A model generated the notes under the pieces. It had not been told where the DNA came from and did no database searches. It worked only from the letters and a program-made list of their open reading frames with translations. The position numbers were made by a program, and so were the translations under genes. Positions 34,064-44,194 of a DNA stretch of 64,000 bases are shown piece after piece. The stretch's first letter is position 1; the number at the start of each line of letters is the position of its first letter. The DNA comes from Panicum virgatum (taxonomy: Eukaryota; Streptophyta; Magnoliopsida; Poales; Poaceae), in NCBI RefSeq assembly GCF_016808335.1, contig NC_053146.1:6859015-6923014 (forward strand). The letters run 5' to 3'.

Positions 34064-35040
34064 GGGAAAAATCTGTTTTTCAACCCTGAACTATCACGAT
34101 ATTCCGATTTTGGCTCTTGAACTACGAAACCGGACATCCTACACCTCCAACTAACGAAACCGTTTAAAAAACAACCCTGGCTCAGACAAAAGCGGTTTGC
34201 TACAGTAAAATTTCCGAATTTCTAGAATTTCACACCTCTCTCAATTAAATAATAAAGAAAGCATAGTTAATATTGTCTAAAAATCATGATATTTTTTTGG
34301 GAGGTAGATAAAAAGACAAGAAATTTATTTTGGCTAGATGTGATACATTAAACATAATGAAATTTGAATTATAAAATTTTAAAAATGGGTAGAATTCAAA
34401 ATATCTTCAATTTTTGGGTCAGCTAAACCTTTGATAAAAATGAACTAAAAATATGATAATTCATAATTTTTTATTTAGTTTAATAAGATATTTTTTATTG
34501 GCCCAAGTTTTTATGAAAGTTTTGAATTCCTTCACAACGCTCAAATTTGAATCAAATTTGATTCCTCAAATTTTAATTTATGAATTTTCTATAGAACTTG
34601 GGCTAATAAAAAGTATCTAACTAAACTAAATAAAAAATTATGAATTATCATATTTTTAAAGCATTTTTATCATAGGTTTAGCTGACCTAAAAATTCAAGG
34701 AATTTTGAATTCTACCTATTTTTAAAATTTTATAATTCAAATTCCATTATGTTTAATGTATCACATCTAGCCAAAATAAATTCCTTGTCTTTTGATCTAC
34801 CTCCCAAAAAATATCATGATTTTTAGACAATATTAACTATGCTTTCTTTATTATTTAATTGAGAGAGGTGTGAAATTCTAGAAATTCGGAAATTTTACTG
34901 TAGCAAAACCGCCTTTGGCTGAGCCAGGGTTGTTTTTCAAACGGTTTCGTTAATTGGAGGTATAGGATGTCCAGTTTCGTAGTTCAAGGGCCAAAATCGG
35001 ACTATCGTGATAGTTCAGGGTTGAAAAACAGACTTTTCCC
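34064..35040. mobile_element. Foldback Mutator-like element upstream of NB gene 2
   Basis: The 977-bp element is almost entirely an inverted repeat. Its ends are GGGAAAAATCTGTTTTTCAA and (minus strand) GGGAAAAGTCTGTTTTTCAA. The arms of about 450 bp pair through to roughly 34515 and 34590, leaving a short centre. The target duplication is the 9-mer TAAAAAAAA (34055-34063 and 35041-35049), the size used by Mutator-like elements. There is no coding sequence. A transcript would fold into a very long hairpin. It ends about 215 bases before the start codon of the NB gene. Confidence 0.88.
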
Positions 35041-35256
35041 TAAAAAAAAATGGAGAAGCAGGAAGAATGAAACACCAAAGTTAGTGCACGTGCATCAAGA
35101 AGCATATGGTCAATATATGTGCACGGACTATTGGACTCGACCTGAACCAGCAATCTCTGTCTCTGGAGTTATTCTTGACATATAATTCCATTACACTCCA
35201 ACTTCTGCTCATTCTTCCCACCGGCTGTGTTATCTTCCTGAGGAGAGTTTGCAGAA

Positions 35257-36720
35257 ATGGACGTTCTCCTCTCTGCTGTCCTTGGTGAGTTGACCACTAG
35301 ATCCATAAATTTTCTCATCACGAAATACTCCAAGCCCATGCCACTGGATGTGGAGAATTGCCTGCGCAGGGTCCTGCTCCGGGCACAAGTGATCATTGAT
35401 GAGGCCATGGGACGGCACATCACAAACCAAGCCATGCTCCTCCAGCTGGTTACGCTAAGAGATGCCATGCACCGAGGCTACTACATGCTTGACACTATCA
35501 GATATCAACATCAGGATGGGGAGGAAGCCAAAGATCAGGTTGTGAGTCGCTCTTCGTCTCTGTCTACAGTAAATTCTGTAAAGCACCTATGTTTCTCCAG
35601 TAGAGCTGCTGTGCCTTTGAAAGAACTTCAGAAGATGCTTGACAATTTGAACTCCATGATCCGTGATGTAAATGAGCTCGTCCTGTTCTTGGCAAACTGT
35701 CCTCGCTTGTACAGCCAACCTTACAGCATGCATCTGCAGCTGGCCAACTGCATGTTTGGGCGCCAGATAGAAGCACAACTAGTCATCAGCTTCCTGTTGC
35801 ACACACAACCTCATGGTGCTGAAGAATTAGAGGTCCTGCCAATTGTTGGACCAAGATATGTTGGAAAGAGCACCCTTGTCGCTCATGTGTGCAAGGATGA
35901 AAGAGTATTAGGCCATTTCTCAAATATCTTTGTTTTCCGCACCCATGGCTTCACAGATGATGAGCTAGCTACTTTCAGAGAAGGATGTGCAGCAAAACTT
36001 CAAAATCACATGTCAGATTCGAACAACGATGGAAGATTGCTAGTTGTTGCTGAGTTGGATGGGGATCTCAGTGAAGAAGCACTGAATAGGTTGTATTCTG
36101 CTTCTAAACAGTATGTGCCAAGGGGTAGTAAAATCATACTTACAAGCCGGTTTAACACCATTGTAAAGTTTGGAACAACAAAGCCTCTGAATCTGAAGTA
36201 CCTGTCCCATGAGGCGTACTGGTATTTCTTCAAGACGCTGACATTCGGAAGCACAGATCCTGAGATGCATCCGAGGCTCATGCACCTGGCTATGGAGATA
36301 GCCAGGTTGAAGGAAAGTTGCCCCCTTGGTGCCAACACGGTTGCTCGTTTGCTAAGGGATAACTTTAATGGCCTATTCTGGTCCAAGGTTTTGGCCTTCT
36401 CTAGACACTTCATCCAGCAGCGCATCTCAAGATTTGGTCAAAATCCAATTGATGTTTTGGACGAAAACAGACTTGAACATTTTGGTAGAATGGCGGCCCC
36501 TTCTGAATCCGTGGTGGTTTATCATCAGCATCAATGGTCTTCAGAAGACGAAGTTCCAAAGATAAGAATGGGTGATGTGATATTTGGAAGTGTTAAGCCT
36601 CATGGTAAAGTTGAGGTCCTAGTATGGCAGTCTCAAATACCACCTTACTATAGCTACGTCTATACTTGTGAGATCCAGGCAAGAAAAAACACAGGTGCCA
36701 AGCGGAAGCGTTCTATGTGA
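35257..36720 (+). CDS. NB-ARC-type resistance-like protein without LRR, copy 2 (intact)
   Basis: The 487-residue protein starts at ATG 35257 (MDVLLSAVLGELTTRSINFL), the same start as copy 1. Residues 1-170 form an Rx-N-like helical region. The sequence CMFGRQIEAQLVISFLL precedes the P-loop GPRYVGKST (near residue 205). A weak kinase-2 strand (LLVVAELDGDL) lacks the usual double Asp. RNBS-B appears as GSKIILTSR, and LSHEAYWYFFKTLTFG fills the RNBS-C position. No GLPL or MHD motif and no LRR are present. The C terminus carries the family block FGSVKPHGKVEVLVWQSQ, PPYYSYVYTCEI and a basic end KRKRS that could be a nuclear signal. NB proteins normally act in intracellular immunity. A short, motif-poor form may be a decoy, a helper fragment or inactive. 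It is the only intact member of either local gene family. Its promoter is crowded by the foldback element ending at 35040. Confidence 0.85.
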   Translation: MDVLLSAVLGELTTRSINFLITKYSKPMPLDVENCLRRVLLRAQVIIDEAMGRHITNQAMLLQLVTLRDAMHRGYYMLDTIRYQHQDGEEAKDQVVSRSSSLSTVNSVKHLCFSSRAAVPLKELQKMLDNLNSMIRDVNELVLFLANCPRLYSQPYSMHLQLANCMFGRQIEAQLVISFLLHTQPHGAEELEVLPIVGPRYVGKSTLVAHVCKDERVLGHFSNIFVFRTHGFTDDELATFREGCAAKLQNHMSDSNNDGRLLVVAELDGDLSEEALNRLYSASKQYVPRGSKIILTSRFNTIVKFGTTKPLNLKYLSHEAYWYFFKTLTFGSTDPEMHPRLMHLAMEIARLKESCPLGANTVARLLRDNFNGLFWSKVLAFSRHFIQQRISRFGQNPIDVLDENRLEHFGRMAAPSESVVVYHQHQWSSEDEVPKIRMGDVIFGSVKPHGKVEVLVWQSQIPPYYSYVYTCEIQARKNTGAKRKRSM

Positions 36721-38362
36721 AGAGGAATGTAGCTTTTTTATTTCTTTGAAATTTTGTGATGTGATTATCAGGCTTGGGTAGCATAGTTGAACATGTGGTT
36801 GTTATGGTGTCACAGCCTGCAAGTACAGCATAGTAGTCACTGCAGGATGTGTTAAGTTTTGTTGTAAACAGAACAATGTATTATGTTTATGCCACATATT
36901 TTGATGAGATGTAATGTAATGTAATGAATTGCTTCTTGCTGGTTTCGCTCCTCCATGTCACTATCGCCAGCCTTTGTTATCAGGCTCGAGTTCTCCTTTT
37001 GTTCAGTTAAACCCCGCACATCGTTTTGCAAGGAATGCGTCATGGCCATACTTGTGTGTTTGGTTGCGAGATCGAGATGGATCACCTTCTTATGGCATGT
37101 TAGCCCCAATCCTATTTCTACAGTCGCCCGTATGCAAACGAACTCCCGATCAATTCCAGGCACATAGATGATCTCACATGGTGGGTCCTATGCCCACGTG
37201 GGCCAGCCTTTCTTTTTACCTGATTTCTTTCATCTCCCTCTGTCTCTTCTCTTTGCTGCGGCCACCCTTATCCTTTTCTTTTATCTGATTCCTTTTCATC
37301 TCCCCCTCTCTTCTCTTTGCTGCTGACTCCCAAGCTTCTGGTGACAATCCTTTTGCGGGGAGCGAGCAGGCGCAGAGCTCCGCAAGAGAGAGGGGCGTGG
37401 ACTTGGCAAGGGAGGATGAGAGCGACCCGACGGCCTGTAATGCCCAAGGCGTAAGGGCTTTGATGACGACGACGATGCCGGCATTCATGACGATGGAGCG
37501 TGGCATGGCCTGCAGGAGCTGCGGCCGGTGCCTGGCCCATGAGCAGAGTGACAGCACCACGTGGAGCGCGGCTCTGAGGTAGGGTAGCAAAATTTTTGTT
37601 TCCTCTTTCCTTTTTCTTTTTTCTTCATTTTGTTTTCCAAAAGTCTTTCTAAAATTTTTCTCCCAAACTAGGTATTAAGTTTTGCTTCCAACATTTTTTC
37701 TTCTGATTTTTTCCTTCAATAGTTGTTTTTTAAAAATTATAACCTAAATTTGATTCTTAAGTTTTATCTTCTAATTTTTTTCTCCAGAATTTTTGTTCCA
37801 GATTTTAATTGTCTCCTAAAGTTGATCTTAAGTTTTTGCTTCCAATCTTTTTGCTTCTAAGTTTTTGTTCCTAAAATTTTTTTCTCCCAAATTTGTTCTT
37901 AAACTTTGTTTTCTAAAAATTTTTCTCCTAAATTTTGCTTCAAACTTTTTTGAAATATCATCAAAGTTTTTTTCTTCAAAATTTTCCAAACTTTTTCTTT
38001 CAAATTTTTGCTGCGGTTTTGTTCCTTGCCTTTTATATATTTTTCTCTATTCTATAATTTAGTTTGCGATTTTGATTAATTTTTGTGAATGCAAATGTTT
38101 ATATGTAATTTTGTATCTATAGGTTCTTATCAAAGAGAAAGAGAAAAGTGATAGTAAGTATGACATGTGATTAGCTAGTGGTTTTTGATGCGGGTGTCTT
38201 TAATGGGAATAGAGCACAGACGGAGGGTAGTCTACACCCGTAAATTAGATTGCCCCGCAAATGGGTCTTGTGTTTTTCTACACGAAAAAAAAAAGAGCCA
38301 GGCTGGATGGACTTCACGGTGTGCGTTCGGATTTTGGGCTGGGCCTGGCGCCTCACCGGATG
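36721..38362. other. Intergenic, T-rich tract
   Basis: No gene is supported. The stretch 36721-36920 is probably the 3' UTR of the NB gene. Two imperfect copies of a pyrimidine-rich unit (TGATTtCTTTtCATCTCC...CTTCTCTTTGCTGC) lie at about 37210-37325. The stretch 37590-38050 is a long T-rich tract of low complexity, similar in kind to 2360-2640. Confidence 0.45.
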
Positions 38363-38602
38363 GGCTGCAATGGCGGTTTTTTTATTTTTATATCTTTTAT
38401 TTCCGTTTTTTATAAAAATATATTTTCGATTTGGAAATTTACAGAAATATACCCCGCCCGCCCGGCCGCCTGCCGGGCGGCAGGGGCTTAAACGCAAAAA
38501 AAAAGAAAAAAAATTGCAGACAGGTCCCTAGGGCCGGTCGCCCGGCAGGGGGGCGACCGGCCCCCCTGGCCGTCCGGCAGCTGGGCGGCCGGCCCCCAAC
38601 CC

Positions 38603-38610
38603 TATATAAG
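38603..38610 (+). promoter_or_regulatory. Inward TATA box in the left TIR
   Basis: CCTATATAAGG lies in the left terminal inverted repeat, directed at the GRF-type gene. The mirror-image copy is in the right TIR. Confidence 0.6.
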
Positions 38611-39187
38611 GTGTTGGCAGCCTCTCACCCCCATTTGGCTTACTAAAAATCCAGAAAAAAAGAAAAGAGAGGGAGGGAGGGAGAGGAGGGGTGAGGGAGA
38701 GGCAAAGCGGCGAAGCCCTGTCGGATTTTCAAGGCGGCGACTTTAGGTAACTAAAATTTTCTACATTTTATAAATAGATTATGTTGTAATTTTTTTTGAA
38801 ACAGTAGATTAGCAATCAGCTCAATTATTGTTAGGAGTGATTAGTGGTACATTTAGATGCAGTTACTTATAATGATTAGCATTGATATAATACATTTAGT
38901 GTTAGATTTAGTATTAGAAAATACTAGAAAATTGTTAGAGAAGTATTAGAAAATAAAAAATTACAAGATAATATTAGAAAATTGTAGAAAATGTTAGAAA
39001 ATTGTAGAAAATTATAGAAAATGTTAGAAATTTTTTTAGAAAATGTTAGAAAATAGTTTAGCAATCAGTTTAATTATGATTAGGAGTGATTAGTGGTACA
39101 TTTAGGGGTAGTTACTGATAATGATTAGTGTTGATATAGTATATTAGCAATCTGATTGTTCACTTGTGATTGCCACGGCTCAATACC

Positions 39188-39774
39188 ATGGCATCCTCAG
39201 GATCCACCTACATTCTATGGAATAAGGTGACGGAAACAGTCCCCCAAGGAGTCCAGGTGCCTATGTGTTTTTGCGGATCCTTGTGCAAACTAATGAAATC
39301 AAGGGTTTTGGGGGGACGACTTTGACAAGAGATTCTTCATGTGCGAGAATTACGAGTACGACCCGTCCAAGCATTACGGCAAGGACCGAGCAAAGGTACT
39401 ACAAAACACTATCAGAGTTTGTCACTTTCTGATCTAGTAATGACTTCTAACATGATTTGGGGAAAGACTCCACCGCCTCTATGTGATTTCGTGCAGTGGT
39501 TAGACACCGAGCAATCTCAGCAGGATAAGGACCACGTGGAGCGTCAAGCAAGGTGGGCTGCACAAAGGTGGCAACGAATGCTGCATGAAGAACAGATGGA
39601 GGAGAAGCGCAAGAAAAACTAGGAAGATATTCAGAAGAGGATTGCAAAAGTGGAACGTCAGAAGGCAGAGGAACGTGAAGCTGATAGGGAGAGGAAGCGA
39701 GAGAGGGCTCGCCGTGCTAAGGAAGTAGGGTCTGAAACTATTAGGAAAGGAAAATATCCCCGGTGCACTCAGTA
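39188..39774 (+). pseudogene. GRF-type zinc-finger protein of the MuDR-like element (decayed)
   Basis: The ATG at 39188 opens MASSGSTYILWNKVTETVPQ, then the GRF-like finger core PMCFCGSLCKLMKS. The frame breaks in a G run (39310-39315, one G too many) and resumes as GDDFDKRFFMCENYEYDPSK, which supplies the aromatic/Cys half of the finger. A GTAC...AG interval at about 39395-39470 looks like an intron. The next part, LCDFVQWLDTEQSQQDKDHV, leads into a strongly basic coiled-coil-like tail with one TAG (39620) and a final stop at 39774. GRF fingers bind nucleic acid; proteins like this accompany grass MULEs. Role inferred: accessory, mudrB position. Not functional as written. Confidence 0.65.
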
Positions 39775-40409
39775 AAGCACCACCATATAATCCCGGCATT
39801 TTACATTTCCTAAGGCATGTTAGGTTTACTCACAACACGAGGTTATCGTGTTGCACATGCCATGATTTTCATTGTTCAAGTATCTAAGTAGTACAAACGC
39901 CTTAGGCCTCTGCGTTGTAATCGTAGCATTGTTTACAAAACTGTATTGCAAACCGAAAATTTATGATTCATAACTACCCTTCTATTTTCAGTACACTTTC
40001 CAATTTTTCCAGTGAGATATGAATTTTGAGTTACCACTCTCTTCTGTGTTCTTGGATTGTTCTTCCAGCCATCATATATATAATCAGGGAGCGTACAGTG
40101 GAAACTCTATTAAATGCATGAACACTTCTCATCTTGTACAAGCGGAGTCTTTGATTTTTCTTTTCATAATTCGTCAAGAAGAGTTGAAAAGTACAGAACA
40201 ACTCAAATAAAACAAAACACAGAACAATTCAAATAAAGCAAAACACAGAACAATTCAAATAAAGCAAAACACAGAACAATTCAAATCAATTCAAACACAG
40301 AACAATACCTTCGTAATATTACATGCTACAATCTGGTGCAAATACATATCCATACATAACGAAATGTAATTATCACATACAGGTCGGAATACATATCCAT
40401 ACATCTGGT

Positions 40410-41460
40410 TCAAATACATATGCACACATAACGAAATCTAGACGCGACGGGCTCCAAAATCCGGAGGCAATCCATCGGTTGGATTTCCAGAAGGTCCAAC
40501 TTCAGCACCAGCATTATCTTCTTGTAAGTGTGACCATCTGCTCCACACATGTTGCATCTTTTTTTCTTCTTTCCTGCCTCAGACTCATCCATTCCGTTAC
40601 GGATACGAAGTGTCCGCCGTCGACCTACCCCTCTCCTAGCATCTGGATTGGGAATGTACATTGGAGAGATATTTGGTGTAGTGAATGATCCCAGACTGCC
40701 TATGCCATATATCTCATGGCCCCAAGTGTGCACAGCGGTTTCTTTTCTGTAATATTGTGAAACAAAAACCCCAAGATCCAACCCAGATTCTGAACATGCC
40801 GCAATGACATGGGAGCATGGTAAGTGAAGAAGCTGTGGCTTCTTTCATCTAAAAAAACCTTGCCTTCCGGCGTTATCAAGCAATCCTGAACGACCCTTTG
40901 TCTGCGGACACCCTGCCCTGTCCTGTCCTTGCATGAAACCTCAAACCTTTAATCCTTTGTGCCCATGGAGACCACTATGTGATATTGAGCCTTTTCAATC
41001 TTTTCTTTCATGTAGCTAGTGACCCTATTATAAAAAAATCACACCTGGATCATTAAGTAAGACAGCAGCTGCCTGATACCACTCTCTGAAGTACCTTGTG
41101 CATCCGTATATGATGAATTCAACTATGCCAACAAGAGGATGTACTTGCATCCGTATACCTTGTGGCTCAGGTTCTGTGACATGCATGTTCTGATCTTCAT
41201 TTTCTTGTTCCACTGTTTGGTTCATATGAGATGATGTACTTGTTGATCCTTCACCGAAATAGCCTGTCTTCTGGTGAATCTGAATTAGCATTGCAAGAGG
41301 CCACCCGCGGTCAAGAGCTGTTTGCATGTAAGTCCGCCATTCTTCGGTGTTTGCTATAAGCATCAACTCCCAGAAATCCCCTTCAGTTCCCCAATTTGTC
41401 ACAGTCTGAACGGTTAGGAAATGAGTATTTGGATTCACATTGAATATCTCGTGAAGCTAT
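40410..41460 (-). pseudogene. mudrA-type transposase, catalytic core deleted
   Basis: The N-terminal block reads LHEIFNVNPNTHFLTVQTV and ELMLIANTEEWRTYMQTALD (41455-41300), as in the DNA-binding end of grass MULE transposases. After an acidic stretch the sequence jumps, near 41140, to HPLVGIVEFIIYGCTRYFRE. That belongs after the DDE domain, so the RNase-H-fold core is deleted. Next come YMKEKIEKAQYHIVVSMGTK, a stop, CKDRTGQGVRRQRVVQDCL, and a SWIM finger (LLHLPCSHVIAAC) in a shifted frame. The C terminus reads SESGLDLGVFVSQYYRKETA and the zinc knuckle CNMCGADGHTYKK (about 40530). The knuckle's last Cys is lost by frame change. There are at least three lesions besides the deletion, so it cannot encode an active transposase. 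Confidence 0.8.
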
Positions 41461-41612
41461 TTGCCTATGGAACCAAAACTCCACTCTAAGGGTTACCTGC
41501 AGTCGCCGGCTCGAAAATCCGGCAGGGCTTCGCCTCTCTCCCTCCCTCTCTCTTTTTTATTTGTTTCTGGAATTGTAGTGATGCAAATGAGGGGTAAGGG
41601 GACCAGCCAACC

Positions 41613-41620
41613 CTTATATA
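41613..41620 (-). promoter_or_regulatory. Inward TATA box in the right TIR
   Basis: On the minus strand CCTATATAAGGG, matching the left TIR copy, is placed to drive the mudrA-type gene. Confidence 0.6.
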
Positions 41621-41937
41621 GGGGTGGTAGAACCGGTCGCCCTGTAGCCGGGCGGCCAGGGGGCCGGCCACCCGGCTGCCGGGCTACCGGCCCCAGGGAC
41701 CTGTCTGCAATTTTTCTTCTTCTTTTTTTGCGGATATGCCCCTGCCGCCCGGTCCCGGCCGCCCAGCAGCGGGGCGGCCGGGGTATATTTCTGTAAATTT
41801 CCAAATCGAAAATATATTTTTGTAAAAAACGGAAATAAAAAATATAAAAATAAAAAAACCGCGGCTGCAATGTCTCTAATCCGCTGTGGGTCTTTCTCTG
41901 TTGTGTCCACCGTCCATGTCAGAGATGAAATGGCTCT

Positions 41938-41954
41938 GCACCCTCAAAAAAAAA
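41938..41954 (+). mobile_element. Ultrashort oligo(A) insertion with 15-bp duplication
   Basis: GCACCCTC-A9 is flanked by AGATGAAATGGCTCT at 41923-41937 and 41955-41969. A third, more diverged copy of the flank (GTGAAACGGCTCT) follows another A run at about 41985, suggesting a second, older event at the same place. Confidence 0.75.
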
Positions 41955-41997
41955 AGATGAAATGGCTCTTTTTATTTAAAAAAAAGTGAAACGGCTC

Positions 41998-44143
41998 TGC
42001 TAGTGCAAAGGGCCAAGTCTGCTGACAGGTTTGTTTCGCATCATCGCATGAGGTATAGTTTCCAATGCTAGGAGCCTCTGCATCTCCCAGGTCCCAGCTA
42101 CGAGGTTCGGATCAACTAGTTCCACTTCCATTTGATCTTGCGCCAGCAGGAACGTTTTTTTCTGGACTTCAGAAACTTGCCACCAGCATCGCCGACACAT
42201 CAACCTTGCATAGAAAAGGGAATGAGAGTTCTCAAGCTGCATACGAAAGAAAAATTGTTTAAGCAAGCTCATAATGTTTTTATCGAACACGCAGGAGAGC
42301 TGTGTATCATTATATTGAGAAGAAAGAGCAAGCACATAATGTTAGAGATCGAAATCCAATTGACAGCAAAACCATTCCTGAAGTAATACGGAATAGCATT
42401 GGTTAGACCCAGAACATGTGTGCAATTCAGTTAAATCGTCACAGGAACAGCATGTAACTTCTGCATATAACAGTCCTAGTCATATGCAGTAAAATATTAT
42501 TTTACCAATTGCAGCAAGATTACTGTGAGCAGTCAAGAAATATGAACAGAATAGATCGGAGAATTGTTTAAACATTGAGTCATGGAAAATATTTGAACAA
42601 TATTTCAGGCTATAAATACTGTTACAAGCCGTTGCTAACTTGCTGACGTGCTTACATACATGCAGGATACTGAATCAAGCTAAGCTGCAGTTCCCTCTAG
42701 GCATATAACATGAACATGCAAATCAACACACCATTTAATCTCAAGTCTATGTGACGTGTATTTCTTGTCTGACTGAATTTGGTTTGGTCAGCTTGCCTCA
42801 AGTCTGAATATTTCAGAAAGCTAGCTGATTTTTCTGCATGAATCTATGATTCATCATGGATTCATGGGACCACTGAAAGTTCTAGGCATGCCTCTTTGAC
42901 TTGCTCATAGTTGCCATAAAGCTCCTACATGCAGAGAGGCTTGACAACTATGAGACAGCACACATCATGGTGAAGTGTTCATCAATCAGCCATCAAGATT
43001 GAACTATTCTATTTGAAGGTACATAATGATTATTATCTTGAGCCACTCCCAATTACAGAAGAATTACTACATTTCGAGGTTCAAGCATCAGTTATCATGA
43101 TCTAGGCAGGCAGTTAGCCTGGAGACACATCAAAGCACTATGGACACTGATAATACCCCGCTTCCAAGTGAATGGAAGCACACAAAGCATATCACACCCA
43201 ATATTCAGGTGACCTACTGCTTCACTAATCAAGGACAGCACCTCAGCCTTTCAATCAAATTGATCCAAAAGAATTCTAAATCAGTACTTAACTATTCAGA
43301 GTTACCAATCATGTTTAGTTCCACCAGGTTCATTAACCATCGCAGTGACACTTCATTTTTTTTTTTTTGCAATCTTGAGCTGATATCATGGCCATTACCT
43401 TGTATACTACCACAGCTCTCTGGCTCAGTCACAAACAAAGCGCGTCTATCACATTATCTCGAACAATACGAAACTTCATATTGGTTTTCCCAAATCACTC
43501 CCCCAAAAAATGCTAACCATGAGCTCAACCGATTAATGTGCTCCTTCTGTTGACATTGTTAAGTATAGAATTGGAAGGGACTGGAGCTTCTGTGAAATCA
43601 ATATCTGCTATTACATCAGAAATAGAAGACAAAAGAGGACCACCAATGAGTCTTAATGCCATGAAACAAGATAAACAAAAGTGTAACCATGGTTAAGGCG
43701 ATTGTACATTTCTGTTTTCTTAACAAGTTAACAACCATGAGGTTCCAATGACACTCAATGTAATAAGGATATGCTTTGTATTCGTTTTTCGCAAACGTGC
43801 CTGAGCACATATTTCATTAAGAGGAAAGCAATACGACCGTTACAAACCTTAATGCTTTGTATTCGTGATGTATGACTTCGATGAAGTTATGGCACACCAG
43901 AAAAATTGTGGAGGAAAAGGTGGAAACATGACAACAACTGTTGCCTTTGCAACTATCTGATTCAATCTAACAACAAATGATGAAATGACTGTAAAGAAAG
44001 TAAGCTAATACTTGTTCAGCCTATTCTATAGTAAAATATCAACTAACTATAACTAGCATACCCAAATTAGAAATATAAGTAGTTTCACCATGCAGTCAGG
44101 GAGCGCAGAGTACACTCATTTACCACACTGATCATCTCAACAC
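41998..44143. other. Intergenic with a block duplicated at 49.1 kb
   Basis: The stretch 42240-42480 matches 49120-49265 in order (GTTTAAGCAAGCTC, AGCATTGGTTAGACCCAGAA-like, GTGCAATTCAGTTAAATC, ACTTCTGCATATA). No gene was seen. Frames at 43140-43553 have no recognised domain. Confidence 0.45.
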
Positions 44144-44194
44144 GACAACAACAACAACAACATAGCCTTTTGTCCCAAGCGAGTTGGGGTAGGC
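44144..44194 (-). mobile_element. 3' end fragment of an RTE-type LINE
   Basis: On the minus strand CCTACCCCAACTCGCTTGGG is followed by an AAAGGCT-type word and then (TTG)n. This is the familiar 3' terminus, with a TTG tail, of an abundant grass non-LTR element. Only about 50 bases are present (5' truncated). Confidence 0.6.

Larger units (their letters stand above)
38373..41862. mobile_element. MuDR-like element with ~380-bp TIRs
   Basis: The 3490-bp element starts GCGGTTTTTTTATTTTTATA and ends in its complement, with a 10-bp target duplication GGCTGCAATG (38363-38372 and 41863-41872). The TIRs extend to about 38751 and 41484. They contain GC-rich reiterated CCGGCCG/GGGCGG segments, a shared GCAGACAGGTCCCT word and a TATA box facing inward at each end. 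Two decayed genes converge towards the middle: a GRF-type zinc-finger gene (plus) and a mudrA-type transposase (minus). This copies the mudrB/mudrA layout of MuDR. The transposase has lost its catalytic domain, so the element is non-autonomous. Confidence 0.93.

Noticed and set aside
37865..38062. Phe/Ser/Lys-rich 65-codon frame
   Set aside because: It is encoded by a T-rich low-complexity tract with no stop-free significance beyond its composition.
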